A program made the translations under genes and the position numbers. Below the pieces are notes generated by a model. The model saw only the letters and a program-made list of their open reading frames with translations. It ran no database searches and was not told the DNA's origin. Shown piece after piece: positions 44,949 through 54,664 of a stretch of DNA of 64,000 nt. Positions within the stretch are counted from its first letter, which is position 1; every line of letters begins with the position of its first letter. This DNA is from Limnobacter sp. MED105 (GTDB taxonomy: Bacteria > Pseudomonadota > Gammaproteobacteria > Burkholderiales > Burkholderiaceae_B). The DNA is taken from the NCBI RefSeq assembly GCF_000170915.1, contig NZ_ABCT01000002.1, forward strand, positions 186,001-250,000, given 5' to 3'.

Positions 44949-45515
44949 ATGCAGCATCGAATTGCTCAATTTCTTGTTTTAATCCCACTCGTTCTGTTCT
45001 CAACCTCGGGGCATAGCCAAGCCGAGGTTTGGGACCTTTGGAAACAGCCTGGGGTTCATGCGATTATGCGCCACGCCAGTGCACCCGGTTTTGGTGACCC
45101 TGAAGGTTTTACCCTGGGCAACTGCAAAACCCAACGCAATTTAAGTACGGCAGGGCGGGAAGAAGCCAGGGCATTGGGTAAAGCCATTCGAAGCCAGGGA
45201 GTCCAGTTGACCGCGATTTTCTCCAGCCAATGGTGCAGGTGCCTGGACACCGCGCAAGAGTTGAATCTGGGCAAGGTACAAGCACTTCCTGCCTTGAATT
45301 CGTTTTTCCAGGGGCGGGGCAGCAGCGCGGATCAAACCACCGCGTTGAAAGAACACCTTGCCACACTGAAACCTGGCGACAAAGTGCTGTATGTTACTCA
45401 CCAAGTGAATACCACTGCCCTGACCGGTGTTTATCCTGACTCCGGTGAAGTGGTGCTGTTCCGGTCCAGCCCCACAGGCGAAATAACGGTGATTGGCCGG
45501 CTACCAAGCCCTTGA
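44949..45515 (+). CDS. Exported histidine-phosphatase-family protein
   Basis: 188-residue protein with a Sec signal peptide (IAQFLVLIPLVLFSTSGHSQA) and a small histidine phosphatase fold. The phosphohistidine motif is MRHASAPG, a variant of RHG. Other expected residues are in SSQWCRCLDTA (a conserved Arg) and VLYVTHQVN (a second His), followed by GEVVLF. The substrate is unknown; periplasmic members include phosphate-ester and SixA-like enzymes. ATG at 44949 follows GGAAGG. Confidence 0.85.
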   Translation: MQHRIAQFLVLIPLVLFSTSGHSQAEVWDLWKQPGVHAIMRHASAPGFGDPEGFTLGNCKTQRNLSTAGREEARALGKAIRSQGVQLTAIFSSQWCRCLDTAQELNLGKVQALPALNSFFQGRGSSADQTTALKEHLATLKPGDKVLYVTHQVNTTALTGVYPDSGEVVLFRSSPTGEITVIGRLPSP

Positions 45516-45661
45516 CTACGTCTTGCAAACCTTAACAAAACTTAACCCGTGGAGGCTGAACTTCGCGGGCACAACTGCCTCGAACAGTTAACGATTTCGG
45601 TTCAACAGCCGGGACGTTTGGAAAATCTTGTAGCTTGAAATTCCAACTGGAGGTAGTAAAC

Positions 45662-46228
45662 ATGTTGAAATCAAAACTCACGACAGCAAGCCTGATTGGT
45701 TCTATTGCAGTTTCAGCAGCCGCTTTTAGCCTGCCTGCCCACGCCGAAATCATGGTGGGTGGTGCACCCATGCTGCCCAGCAAAGACATTGTCGACAACG
45801 CTGTCAATTCAAAAGACCACACCACGCTGGTGACTGCCGTGCAAGCAGCCGGTTTGGTCGATACCTTGAAAGGCAAAGGCCCATTCACTGTATTTGCCCC
45901 CACCAATGACGCGTTTGCCGAATTGCCTAGCGGTACCGTGGATACTCTTCTGAAACCAGAAAACAAGTCGGCCCTGCAGGGTGTGCTGACTTACCACGTG
46001 GTGCCCGGCAAAATCACAGCGGCCGATTTGAGCAACAAGATTGTTCAGGCTGGCGGCATGGCCACCTTGAAAACAGCATCGGGCGCCTCGCTGGGCGCAA
46101 AACTGCAGGGCGACAAGGTGGTGCTGGTTGATGAAAAAGGCGGTACAGCCGAGGTAACCATTGCGAACGTTACCCAGTCCAACGGCGTGATTCACGTGGT
46201 GGACAGCGTGTTGCTGCCCAACTCCTGA
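45662..46228 (+). CDS. Exported fasciclin (FAS1)-domain protein
   Basis: 188-residue protein with a signal peptide (LIGSIAVSAAAFSLPAHA) and one FAS1 domain. H1 box is GPFTVFAPTNDAFAELP, and YHVVPGKI with the C-terminal NVTQSNGVIHVVDSVLLP completes the fold. ATG at 45662 follows GGAGGTAG; a frame extension to 45635 is not needed. FAS1 proteins mediate adhesion or matrix binding in bacteria. The 146-base leader has no obvious other gene. Confidence 0.93.
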   Translation: MLKSKLTTASLIGSIAVSAAAFSLPAHAEIMVGGAPMLPSKDIVDNAVNSKDHTTLVTAVQAAGLVDTLKGKGPFTVFAPTNDAFAELPSGTVDTLLKPENKSALQGVLTYHVVPGKITAADLSNKIVQAGGMATLKTASGASLGAKLQGDKVVLVDEKGGTAEVTIANVTQSNGVIHVVDSVLLPNS

Positions 46229-46295
46229 TTCCAGTTTTCCCCTGACGGGCGCTCAGCAAGCCTGTCGTCATCTCCGACCTTAAAATTGCTGTTTT

Positions 46296-46325
46296 GGCGA
46301 GCCCATGCGGTTCGCCTTTTTTTGT
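46296..46325. terminator. Terminator between fasciclin and DMT genes
   Basis: Stem GGCGAGCC/GGTTCGCC with one G-U pair and a CATGC loop, then a run of T. It serves the fasciclin gene and is just beyond the stop of the convergent exporter gene at 46332. Confidence 0.8.
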
Positions 46326-46331
46326 GGTTTT

Positions 46332-47207
46332 TTAGCGGGCCCGGGTCACCAACACAATCCCCAAAACCACGGGAACAATGCCGATGAAATCAATCCAGTT
46401 CAAAGGCTCATCCAGCAGCCATGCGCCTGCCAGCAAACCCAACGGGGGGGTTAAGAAAAACCACACGCTGGCGGCACTGGCACTGCCGCGTTCCAGCAAG
46501 TTGAACCACAGCTGATAACCGGTAATGGACACCACCAACACGAGCCAGACAAACGCACCTGCGAATGATGGAGTCCAGGCGATTGCAGACCAGTCCTCCA
46601 TGAACAGCGCCACAGGCAACAGCAACAGACCACTGAGAATGATCTGAAAACCGGTTCCAGTGACGATGTCGGTGCGCACAGGCCATTTTTTGTAAAGCAC
46701 GGTACCGAAAGCCAGGGTTAACAAAGCCGCCAATACCAGCAAGAAACCCTCAAGGGTGTCTGTAGTAGAGCCGATTCGGTTGCGAACAATAAAGGCCACA
46801 CCCAGAAAACCCAAAGCCAGACCCAGCACCTTTTGGCGTGTGAGGGGTTCGCGCAACAAAAACGAAGACAACACGGCAACCACAATAGGGTTTGCACTAA
46901 TAAGAATGGTGGACAAACCCGAGGACAGGCTGCCCATGCCGGTCCAACTCAGACCCAGATAAAGCGCATGATTCAACAAACCCAAGGCACTCAACACGCC
47001 CAACTCTTGCAGGGTTAACTTGCGAAGTGTTCCCCGCCAGTGTGCCCAGGCCAGCATCAAAGCCCCGGCCACCAAAAAACGCAACGTTAAAAAGAGCAGT
47101 GGCGGGCTGTCGATCAAACCAATTTTTGCAGCGGGAAAGGCGCTGGTCCAGATCAGGACGAATGGAAACGCCAATGAAGCGTTTCTCAAAAGAGGGTATT
47201 GATTCAT
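46332..47207 (-). CDS. EamA/DMT-superfamily exporter
   Basis: 291-residue transporter of ten predicted helices made of two EamA repeats: the first begins PFVLIWTSAFPAAKIGLI, the second LAFGTVLYKKWP. Conserved AYLGLSWTG-like LYLGLSWTG, and ANPIVVAVLSSFLLREPLT, are typical of RhaT/YdcZ-like metabolite exporters. Substrate is not indicated. Divergent from the giant kinase at 47282 with a 74-base gap. Confidence 0.92.
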   Translation of the reverse strand: MNQYPLLRNASLAFPFVLIWTSAFPAAKIGLIDSPPLLFLTLRFLVAGALMLAWAHWRGTLRKLTLQELGVLSALGLLNHALYLGLSWTGMGSLSSGLSTILISANPIVVAVLSSFLLREPLTRQKVLGLALGFLGVAFIVRNRIGSTTDTLEGFLLVLAALLTLAFGTVLYKKWPVRTDIVTGTGFQIILSGLLLLPVALFMEDWSAIAWTPSFAGAFVWLVLVVSITGYQLWFNLLERGSASAASVWFFLTPPLGLLAGAWLLDEPLNWIDFIGIVPVVLGIVLVTRAR

Positions 47208-47281
47208 TCAAGGAAATCCAGTAATTGTGAGACATTGTAATCAGCGAATCTGCTAAACCTAGCCGACGACCGGAGTTTTAG

Positions 47282-50200
47282 ATGCTCGAGCAGTTCCGAA
47301 TAATCGTCGTGGATGATGAAAAACCCCAACTTGAAGCGCTGTGCTCACTGCTGCAGGACGCGGGATTTGAAGTCAAAGGGTTTTCTGAACCAGCCCCCGC
47401 CCTGAAGCACCTGAAAAGCCAAAGCTTTGACGTGCTGCTCACCGATCTGCGCCTTCCCGGCATGGACGGCATTGAGCTGGTGCAACGTGCGCGCCAAATC
47501 GATCCTGATTTGAGTGCGGTGCTGATGACTGGCCACGGCAGCATTAAAACGGCGGTAGACGCCATGAAACTTGGGGTGCTGGATTACATCCTGAAACCCT
47601 TCAAAGTCAGCGAGTTGATGCCGGTGGTGAACCGTGCCATTGAGGTGCGCAAACTAAAACTTCAGAACACGCAGTTGATTCGCGATCTTTCCAGCAGCAA
47701 TTCACGCTTGCTGGAGATGAACCATGAACTGGACCACTTTGCCGGGCGTGTTGCTCACGACCTGAATTCGCTTTGTCACATTATTCAGGGATTTGCGGGC
47801 AGCCTGACGCGTCGGGCTCAAAGCAAGCTTGACGAACAGGAGCAACGCTACCTGCTGCGTATCAACGAGGCCAGCGCACGCGGTGGTCAACTGGTGTCTG
47901 ATCTTCTGGCTTTTGCGCGACTAGGCTCGGGCGAGTTGAAGTTCAACCAAGTGGTGTTGAACGAGGTAGTGGAAAAAGCACGGGCGTTGGTTGAATCGAC
48001 CGAAGGTTTGCGACAGGCCGACTGGAGTATTGCCAAACTGCCCGACATTGAAGGCGATGAATCGCTGCTGGAGCAGGTGTTTGTCAACCTGTTTTCAAAT
48101 GCCCTGAAATTCAGCCAGATCCGCGAACTTCCAGCCATTGTGGTTGAAGCCAATATTCTGAATGACGCTGTTGAAATCAAGGTGATTGACAACGGCGCAG
48201 GTTTTGACCCTGACCGGGCCGACGGTCTTTTCAAGCCCTTTCACCGCCTGCACAATGCCCATGATTTTGAAGGGCACGGCATGGGTCTGGCCAATGTCAA
48301 ACGAATCATTGAACGGCATGGCGGCCACATCAGTGCCGTGTCCGCACCCGACAAGGGCGCCGTGTTTACACTGACCCTGCCAATACTCCGCAGCAACACC
48401 AACCCGCACGTGGCCATTGCTGTGGCGGAAACACCAAGCCTGGAGTTGGCCAGCACAATTGACGAGAAAATTGACCCGCAACGCTCGGAATTGTTGGGGG
48501 CCTGCATAGAAAGGCTCAATGACATCGTGATGATTACCGAGGCCACGCCAATTGATGCACCAGGCCCTCGCATTGTGTATGTGAACTCTGCCTTTGAAAA
48601 AGTAACGGGCTACCACCGCGATGAAGTGGTTGGCAAAAGCCCGCGCTTGTTACAAGGCCCCGAGACCGACAAAGCCGTGCTTGAAAAAGTTCGAGCGGCC
48701 CTGCTCAAGAAAGAATCGGTGCATGTTGAACTGATCAATTATGGCAAAAGTGGCAAGCCCCACTGGCTTGAAATGGACATTGTGCCGGTGGTGAGCTCGA
48801 ACGGCGAGGTGCCCTACTTTGCATCGATTCAACGCGATGTGACCGAGCGTCGCCGAGCGGAAGACAAACTGAAACGCAACGAAGCGCTGCAGCGCATTGG
48901 CGGTCGCCTTGCCAAACTGGGTGCGTGGGCCATTGAATTGGGGCCGGTGCCCCGGCTTTACTGGTCAGAAGAAGTATTCGATATTCTTGAAATTGCCAAA
49001 GGCCAACTGCCCACCAGCTATGACGATGCCCTGCGCCATTACCACGGCAAGTGGAAGAAAATTGTAGAGGCTGCGCTGGCCCGCTGCTCAACAGAAGGAC
49101 TTCCATTTGCGCTGGAGCCTGAAATGCGCTCGGCCAGTGGTCGACGAATTTGGGCGCGTGTGGTGGGCGAGGCTGTGCGCAACGAGAAAGGTGAGATTGT
49201 TCGGGTACAGGGTGCCTTTCAGGACATCACCGATTCCAAGCTCGCAGTACTGACCTTGATGCACATGAACCGCTTGCTGGAAGCCCAGCACCGCGTGAAC
49301 GAAATTACGACCACCCTGGACAAGCCCGAGAAATTGCTTCAAGAAGTGTGCAGCGTGTTTTGCTCGCTCGGTGGACTGCCCTTGGCTTGGGTGTGCGAAT
49401 TTGGCAAGGATTTAAGCGATCTGAAAGTGACTGCCGCCGACGGCTCGCAGCAAGAGTTTGTTTCGCAAATCATGAAGACCACCACCTTGCCCCGCGATCA
49501 TGAATTGGTGGATCGCCTGCGTGCCGGAAAAATGCACATTTGCCAAAATGTGGCGGAGGAACCGCAAGCGAAAATGTGGCACAAACAGGCCATTGAAGAA
49601 GGACTTGAGTCATTTGCCATACTGCCCATTCATGCGCAGGGCAGACTGCGGGCGAGCTTGGTGTTGTTCGGGGCTGGCGTTCATTTTTTCACCAACGAAG
49701 TGCGCCAGTTGCTGAAAACTGTGGCCAAGAATTTGTCTTTCGCCTTCGAGAATCTGTTGTTTGCCGAGGAACGAGGCCGCAATGCCGAGCGACTGAAGTT
49801 GCTTGAAACCTGTGTGGAACGCCTCAACGACATTGTGCTGATTACGGAGGCCGAGCCTGTGGATGGCGACGGTCCTAAAATTCTCTATTTGAATGATGCT
49901 TTCGTCAGACGCACTGGATACTCAAGAGAAGAAGCAATCGGGAAAACACCCCGAATTTTGCAAGGAGAACTCACGCAGCGCGATGCATTGAACCGCATAC
50001 ACAGTGCCTTAAAGGACTGGAAACCAGTTCGTGAAGAACTGATTAACTACACCAAGAGTGGCGAAATGTTTTGGCTGGAATTGGAGATTGTTCCGGTTGC
50101 AGACGAAACTGGCTGGTACACCCACTGGGTTGCAATTGAACGTGACATCACGGAAAGAAAACAAGCTGAAGCAGCACTGAAAGAAGGATCTGAACGGTTC

Positions 50201-52267
50201 CGGTTGTTGGCCAGTGCATCCAGAGATTGTATCTGGGACTGGAATCTGGTCACGGACGAGATTTGGTGGAATGAAGGGTTTGAAAACCTGTTTGGCTTTG
50301 ACCGAAGCAAAGTTGAACCCAGCAATGACTCGTGGATTAACCGCATCCACCCGGAGGATAGGGAACGCGCTGTTAAAAGTATTTTTGCTGCAATTAATTC
50401 AAGTGTCGAGAGCTGGCAAGATGAATATCGTTTCGCACATGCGAATGGGCATTGGCTGGACGTCATGGATCGAGGTTATGTGATCAGGGACGAACAGGGC
50501 AAAGGCATACGCATGATTGGCGGAATGACCGATATGACCCATATTCGACAAGCTGAGCGACGAAGCAATGCCCAGCTGACTCGAATGAGTTTGCTCAATG
50601 AAATTACGCGAGCCATAGGCAACCGCCACGATCTGGACAGTATTTACCAGGTGGTCACCAACAGCATTGAAAAAGAATTGCCCGCCGATTTTTGTCTGAC
50701 TGCATCGTACTCCCGACAGGACGGCACCATCGCATTCCGCTCACTGGGAAATGTCACTGAGGTTTCTGCAAATCGAATCGGGTTTTTCCTGCACGAGTCG
50801 ATTCCCGCCAGAGGAGTTCATCTGGAACGAGCATTGTTGGGCGAGTTTGTGTACCAACCCAACTTGGGCGGCAGCATGTTCCTGACCGGCGAAGGCATGC
50901 ATGAGCTTGCAGGGCTGGACAGCATGGTGATTGCACCGCTGATGCATGAAAACAAGGTGCTGGGCATTATTACCACAGCGCGTAAAGGGCTGGACGCATT
51001 CTCGCCCGACGAACTTGAATTTCTGCGTCAACTTGCCGAACACGTGGCTTTGGCATTGGCACAAACCGCCTTGCTTCAGGAGTTGCAGGAAGCCTACTTG
51101 AACTTGCAGCGCACGCAGCAACTGGTGCTGCAACAAGAACGACTGCGTGCATTGGCGGAGATGGCGGGTGGCATTGCACACGACATCAACAATGCAATCT
51201 CGCCCGTGGCTTTGTACACGGATGCCTTGTTGGGTTCAGAAGTCAATTTAAGCGAACGGGGTCGCAAGCAATTGCAAACCATTCAGCTGGCCATTGATGA
51301 CGTGGCCCGAACTGTAGACCGTATGGGGCAATTTTCCCGACGGCAAGAGGAAGGCGTAGAACTGACACGCGTGGACCCGACCCAGGTGTGTGAACAGGCC
51401 ATGGAACTGACCAAGGCGCGATGGCATGACATCCCCTTGCGCAACGGTATTTCAATTGATTTTAAGCTGGAGTTCGGCGAGAACGTACCGGACATTGATG
51501 CCTCGGAACCCGAGTTGCGAGAAGCGCTCACCAATCTGATTTTCAATGCTGTGGATGCCATGCCCAAAGGGGGTGCCATTACTCTATCGACCCGACTGGA
51601 TAAAAACAGCGATCATGACCAGGTGGTGATTGAAATACGCGACACCGGTGTGGGCATGAATGAAGAAACATTAAAGCGATGCCTGGAGCCCTTCTACACC
51701 ACCAAAGGCGAACGCGGTACAGGCCTTGGGCTGGCCATGGTGTACGGTATTGTGAAAAGGATGCGCGGGCAAATAGAAATTGACAGCGAAGAAAATCGCG
51801 GTAGCACAGTTCGAATTTTATTACCCACCGGTTGTCGACAACACAAAGTGCAGCCGCCTGAAGGTCAAGAAAAAGAGTTTCGCAATTCGTTTCATGTTTT
51901 ACTGATTGATGATGACACCAAAGTGCTGGGTGCACTGCGCGACGGTTTAAGTGCCAGTGGCCACCGCGTTCAAATTGCCAGTTCAGGGCCACACGGTATT
52001 GAGCTGTTTACCAAAGCGATTGCAGAGGGTAATCCGTTTGATGCCGTGATTACTGATTTGGGCATGCCAGGCATGGATGGTCGCCAGGTGGCCGAGGCCT
52101 TGAAAAATATCAACAAGCAATGCCCTGTCACCTTGCTGACCGGTTGGGGAAAGCAACTAGATGCGCAAACGGCAGTGATACCCCATATTGATGCAGTGTT
52201 GGCCAAGCCACCCAAAATTTCTGAAATCCAGGCTTTGCTGCGCAGTCAAATTAAACCAAACAACTAG
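47282..52267 (+). CDS. Giant cytoplasmic hybrid sensor kinase with two kinase modules and two receivers
   Basis: 1661-residue protein without membrane segments. Order: receiver 1 (1-120; Asp55 in LLTDLRLPGMDG), kinase 1 with His159 (RVAHDLNSL) and HATPase (about 260-370), PAS1 (about 404-520), PAS2 (about 535-655), GAF1 (about 680-830), PAS3 (about 845-960), PAS4 (about 970-1085), GAF2 (about 1100-1270), kinase 2 with His1300 (GGIAHDINNAISP) and HATPase (GTGLGLAMV), receiver 2 (about 1540-1660; Asp1592). PAS1 and PAS3 share ERLNDIV-ITEA-P-GP--Y-N-AF, so the PAS-PAS-GAF block is a duplication. Receiver 1 at the N-terminus suggests it is itself controlled by another kinase. No output domain is present. 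Confidence 0.93.
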   Translation: MLEQFRIIVVDDEKPQLEALCSLLQDAGFEVKGFSEPAPALKHLKSQSFDVLLTDLRLPGMDGIELVQRARQIDPDLSAVLMTGHGSIKTAVDAMKLGVLDYILKPFKVSELMPVVNRAIEVRKLKLQNTQLIRDLSSSNSRLLEMNHELDHFAGRVAHDLNSLCHIIQGFAGSLTRRAQSKLDEQEQRYLLRINEASARGGQLVSDLLAFARLGSGELKFNQVVLNEVVEKARALVESTEGLRQADWSIAKLPDIEGDESLLEQVFVNLFSNALKFSQIRELPAIVVEANILNDAVEIKVIDNGAGFDPDRADGLFKPFHRLHNAHDFEGHGMGLANVKRIIERHGGHISAVSAPDKGAVFTLTLPILRSNTNPHVAIAVAETPSLELASTIDEKIDPQRSELLGACIERLNDIVMITEATPIDAPGPRIVYVNSAFEKVTGYHRDEVVGKSPRLLQGPETDKAVLEKVRAALLKKESVHVELINYGKSGKPHWLEMDIVPVVSSNGEVPYFASIQRDVTERRRAEDKLKRNEALQRIGGRLAKLGAWAIELGPVPRLYWSEEVFDILEIAKGQLPTSYDDALRHYHGKWKKIVEAALARCSTEGLPFALEPEMRSASGRRIWARVVGEAVRNEKGEIVRVQGAFQDITDSKLAVLTLMHMNRLLEAQHRVNEITTTLDKPEKLLQEVCSVFCSLGGLPLAWVCEFGKDLSDLKVTAADGSQQEFVSQIMKTTTLPRDHELVDRLRAGKMHICQNVAEEPQAKMWHKQAIEEGLESFAILPIHAQGRLRASLVLFGAGVHFFTNEVRQLLKTVAKNLSFAFENLLFAEERGRNAERLKLLETCVERLNDIVLITEAEPVDGDGPKILYLNDAFVRRTGYSREEAIGKTPRILQGELTQRDALNRIHSALKDWKPVREELINYTKSGEMFWLELEIVPVADETGWYTHWVAIERDITERKQAEAALKEGSERFRLLASASRDCIWDWNLVTDEIWWNEGFENLFGFDRSKVEPSNDSWINRIHPEDRERAVKSIFAAINSSVESWQDEYRFAHANGHWLDVMDRGYVIRDEQGKGIRMIGGMTDMTHIRQAERRSNAQLTRMSLLNEITRAIGNRHDLDSIYQVVTNSIEKELPADFCLTASYSRQDGTIAFRSLGNVTEVSANRIGFFLHESIPARGVHLERALLGEFVYQPNLGGSMFLTGEGMHELAGLDSMVIAPLMHENKVLGIITTARKGLDAFSPDELEFLRQLAEHVALALAQTALLQELQEAYLNLQRTQQLVLQQERLRALAEMAGGIAHDINNAISPVALYTDALLGSEVNLSERGRKQLQTIQLAIDDVARTVDRMGQFSRRQEEGVELTRVDPTQVCEQAMELTKARWHDIPLRNGISIDFKLEFGENVPDIDASEPELREALTNLIFNAVDAMPKGGAITLSTRLDKNSDHDQVVIEIRDTGVGMNEETLKRCLEPFYTTKGERGTGLGLAMVYGIVKRMRGQIEIDSEENRGSTVRILLPTGCRQHKVQPPEGQEKEFRNSFHVLLIDDDTKVLGALRDGLSASGHRVQIASSGPHGIELFTKAIAEGNPFDAVITDLGMPGMDGRQVAEALKNINKQCPVTLLTGWGKQLDAQTAVIPHIDAVLAKPPKISEIQALLRSQIKPNN

Positions 52268-52342
52268 GCGCTGAATTTTCAGCTTCAATTCATCTCGCTT
52301 TTCTACACTGGGAACACATTGAACCCACACTGGAGAAACAAG

Positions 52343-52687
52343 ATGATTCGACGCCCTACCCCCACACTGTCCGCCCTGGCTGTTGCCTTGCTGATTGCAA
52401 CATTCATCGCTTTGCCCAAAGCCTCCCATGCTGGCGATGATCACCAGGACATGACTCGGGACACTGAAATTGTGAAAGCCTTTGGTTTGATCAATGCAGA
52501 GCAGGCCCGCGAAATTGCACTGAAAGAAGCCCCTGGCGTTGTGACTGAACTTGAACTGGACGACCGCGACTATGCCAAAGGCTGGAAGTGGGAAGTGGAA
52601 GTTGTGAATGCCGATGGCCGCGAGGTTGAAGTGGACCTGGATGCGAAAACCGGCAAGGTGTTGAAGGTTGACAAAGACTGGTTTTAA
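52343..52687 (+). CDS. Small exported PepSY-domain protein
   Basis: 114-residue protein with a signal peptide (LAVALLIATFIALPKASHA) and one PepSY domain (NAEQAREIALKEAPGVVTEL; DGREVEVDLDAKTGKVLKVD). ATG at 52343 follows GGAGAAACAAG; the frame extends upstream to 52319 without a site. PepSY proteins are thought to inhibit proteases or sense envelope conditions. It converges on the kinase gene at 52684 with a 4-base overlap of stops. A related PepSY gene sits at the other end of that two-component operon. Confidence 0.9.
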   Translation: MIRRPTPTLSALAVALLIATFIALPKASHAGDDHQDMTRDTEIVKAFGLINAEQAREIALKEAPGVVTELELDDRDYAKGWKWEVEVVNADGREVEVDLDAKTGKVLKVDKDWF

Positions 52688-53994
52688 ATCAAAGTGCCCG
52701 GCTTGAAGGTGATACGCACCACAAGCCCGGGCGAGTTGTTGGCAAATTCGAGCGCTGCGCCATAGGTACCTGCAATGTCTTGTGCAATCGCCAAACCCAA
52801 ACCACTGCCCGGTGTGTTTTCATCTGCACGAAAACCGCGCTGCGTGATTTCGGCCAACATGCCGGGGGGGCAACCCGGGCCGTCGTCGCTGATTTCGACG
52901 GTGGTGCCCTGAAGTGAAATAAACACCTGCGTATTGGCCCACTTCGATGCATTGTCAATTAAATTACCGAACAGTTCGAACAGGTCTTCGCGATCACCAA
53001 GCAGGGTGGCGCCATGGGGTACTTGAACGACAAAGTTTAGTGCCTTGTCACGATAAAGCGCTTTGCAACTGCCCACCAAAGCATTCAGTATTTCAAGTAA
53101 GTCAACTCGCTGGCCTGGTCGCAAATCACCCACCACCCGCACGCGGGCAGTTTCGCGATCAATCAGACGAGCCACTTCAACAGTCAGGGTTTGAACTTCT
53201 TGAACAAAGTGCTTGCGGTCTGATTCATCGCTGAGTTGCGACAGGCGGGCGAGCCGGGTTTTCAAGGCGTGGGCCAAATTGCCCATGCCCTCGCGGGAAC
53301 GTTTCAAACGTTGATCGATCGCGGTGAGCAAACGGTTCAGTTCATCAACCAAGGGTTTGATTTCATCCGGCCCCTGAAATTCGAGCTGCGTGATTTCACC
53401 TTGTTGCAAACGGGCCAATGCAGCTTGCACCCCACTGAGCGGTTTTAAAGTGTTGATCACAATCCAGCGTTGAATTAATACCAACGCCAATAAAAAGAGG
53501 GCCGAGAAACCAGCGTTGGCCAGTTGGTATTGCGCAAGGTTGTTGCGCAACGGTGTAATGTCGCGCGCCATGGCAATCGTGAATTGTTGATTGTCTTTTT
53601 CATAGTTGCGGGCATGAACCAAGAGGTATTGGCCATCAGGCCCTGGCTGGCGGGTGGTGAATACTTCTGAACCACTGGGTGTTGGCACACTGAAGTCAGC
53701 ATCCCAAAGCGAACGTGAATAGCGAACATCCGCCTGGTGTTGCAGGGCAAAGTAAGTACCTGAATAAGGCTGTTGATAAGCGGGTACCAAACCGCTGGTG
53801 CTCAACGCCAGGGCACCAGTGGCATCAAACTCAACACCGGCCAACAAGGCTTCGCTGTCTTGCTGCAACTGGTCGAGCAATTGTTTTTCCAGCAGGTTTT
53901 CAATGGCCCTTGATGAAAGCCACCACTGCGCCAGCAACAACACCATGAGGCTGACGATCAAACCAAACGACAAACGGTTGCGCAGTGAATTCAT
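52684..53994 (-). CDS. Membrane sensor histidine kinase, PhoQ-like
   Basis: 436-residue kinase. It has two membrane helices (LSFGLIVSLMVLLLAQWWLS and LFLLALVLIQRWIV) around a periplasmic domain, a HAMP-like linker, a degenerate H-box with GNLAHALKTRLARL (PhoQ/QseC type), and HATPase motifs LFGNLIDNASKWA, ISDDGPGCP and GSGLGLAIAQDIA. ATG at 53994 overlaps the response-regulator gene by 4 bases; a 17-residue longer frame lacks support. Confidence 0.93.
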   Translation of the reverse strand: MNSLRNRLSFGLIVSLMVLLLAQWWLSSRAIENLLEKQLLDQLQQDSEALLAGVEFDATGALALSTSGLVPAYQQPYSGTYFALQHQADVRYSRSLWDADFSVPTPSGSEVFTTRQPGPDGQYLLVHARNYEKDNQQFTIAMARDITPLRNNLAQYQLANAGFSALFLLALVLIQRWIVINTLKPLSGVQAALARLQQGEITQLEFQGPDEIKPLVDELNRLLTAIDQRLKRSREGMGNLAHALKTRLARLSQLSDESDRKHFVQEVQTLTVEVARLIDRETARVRVVGDLRPGQRVDLLEILNALVGSCKALYRDKALNFVVQVPHGATLLGDREDLFELFGNLIDNASKWANTQVFISLQGTTVEISDDGPGCPPGMLAEITQRGFRADENTPGSGLGLAIAQDIAGTYGAALEFANNSPGLVVRITFKPGTLI

Positions 53995-54659
53995 GGTGCG
54001 GGCTCGCCAAACACATAGCCTTGCCCTTTGCGGGTTTGTATCCACTGCGCGCCGATTTTCTTGCGCAGGCGATTCACATACACCTCCATCACATTGCTGT
54101 CTTTGTCGGCGTCGTATTCATACACATGCTCGGTCAACCTTGTTTTGCTCAAGGGCTGCCCGGGGTGCAACATGAAATAGCGCAGCAGGCGGAATTCTGT
54201 GCCGGTGAGTTGTTGGGGTTCTTCATTGTCGACCTTCACGGTTTGCAGTGTTTCGTCGAGCAGCAGTCCTTTGGCCTTGAGTGACTCGGGTGCAGTGCCC
54301 ACGGCGCGTTTCAGAACGGCACCAATGCGGGCCAGCAGTTCTTCGGTTTGAAAGGGCTTGGGTACATAGTCGTCGGCGCCGGCATTAAAACCTTCCACTT
54401 TTTCCTGCCAAGTGCCCCGTGCGGTCAGCACGATGACTGGCAACTTCAGGCCTTGTGCACGCCAGCCTTTCAACACATCCAAACCTGATTTTCCTGGCAG
54501 GCCCAGGTCGAGCACCACCAAATCATAAGGTTCGATGCAACCTTGCGCTTCGGCCTCGTTGCCATTTTGCACCCAATCAGCGGCGTACCCTGCCTTGCCC
54601 AGTTGTTTGTGCAACTGTGCGCCCAATACCGGGTCATCTTCTACCAACAGCAATCGCAT
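53991..54659 (-). CDS. OmpR-family response regulator, PhoP-like
   Basis: 222-residue regulator: receiver (1-120, phospho-Asp51 in VVLDLGLPG, Lys in PKPF) and an OmpR winged-helix domain with TGTEFRLLRYFMLHPGQ and VMEVYVNRLRKKIG. It is cotranscribed with the kinase at 53994 and lies 5 bases after the PepSY gene at 54665. It likely controls this operon or the two PepSY genes, by analogy with PepSY-associated regulators; no operator was recognised. Confidence 0.95.
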   Translation of the reverse strand: MRLLLVEDDPVLGAQLHKQLGKAGYAADWVQNGNEAEAQGCIEPYDLVVLDLGLPGKSGLDVLKGWRAQGLKLPVIVLTARGTWQEKVEGFNAGADDYVPKPFQTEELLARIGAVLKRAVGTAPESLKAKGLLLDETLQTVKVDNEEPQQLTGTEFRLLRYFMLHPGQPLSKTRLTEHVYEYDADKDSNVMEVYVNRLRKKIGAQWIQTRKGQGYVFGEPAP

Positions 54660-54664
54660 GGCGC

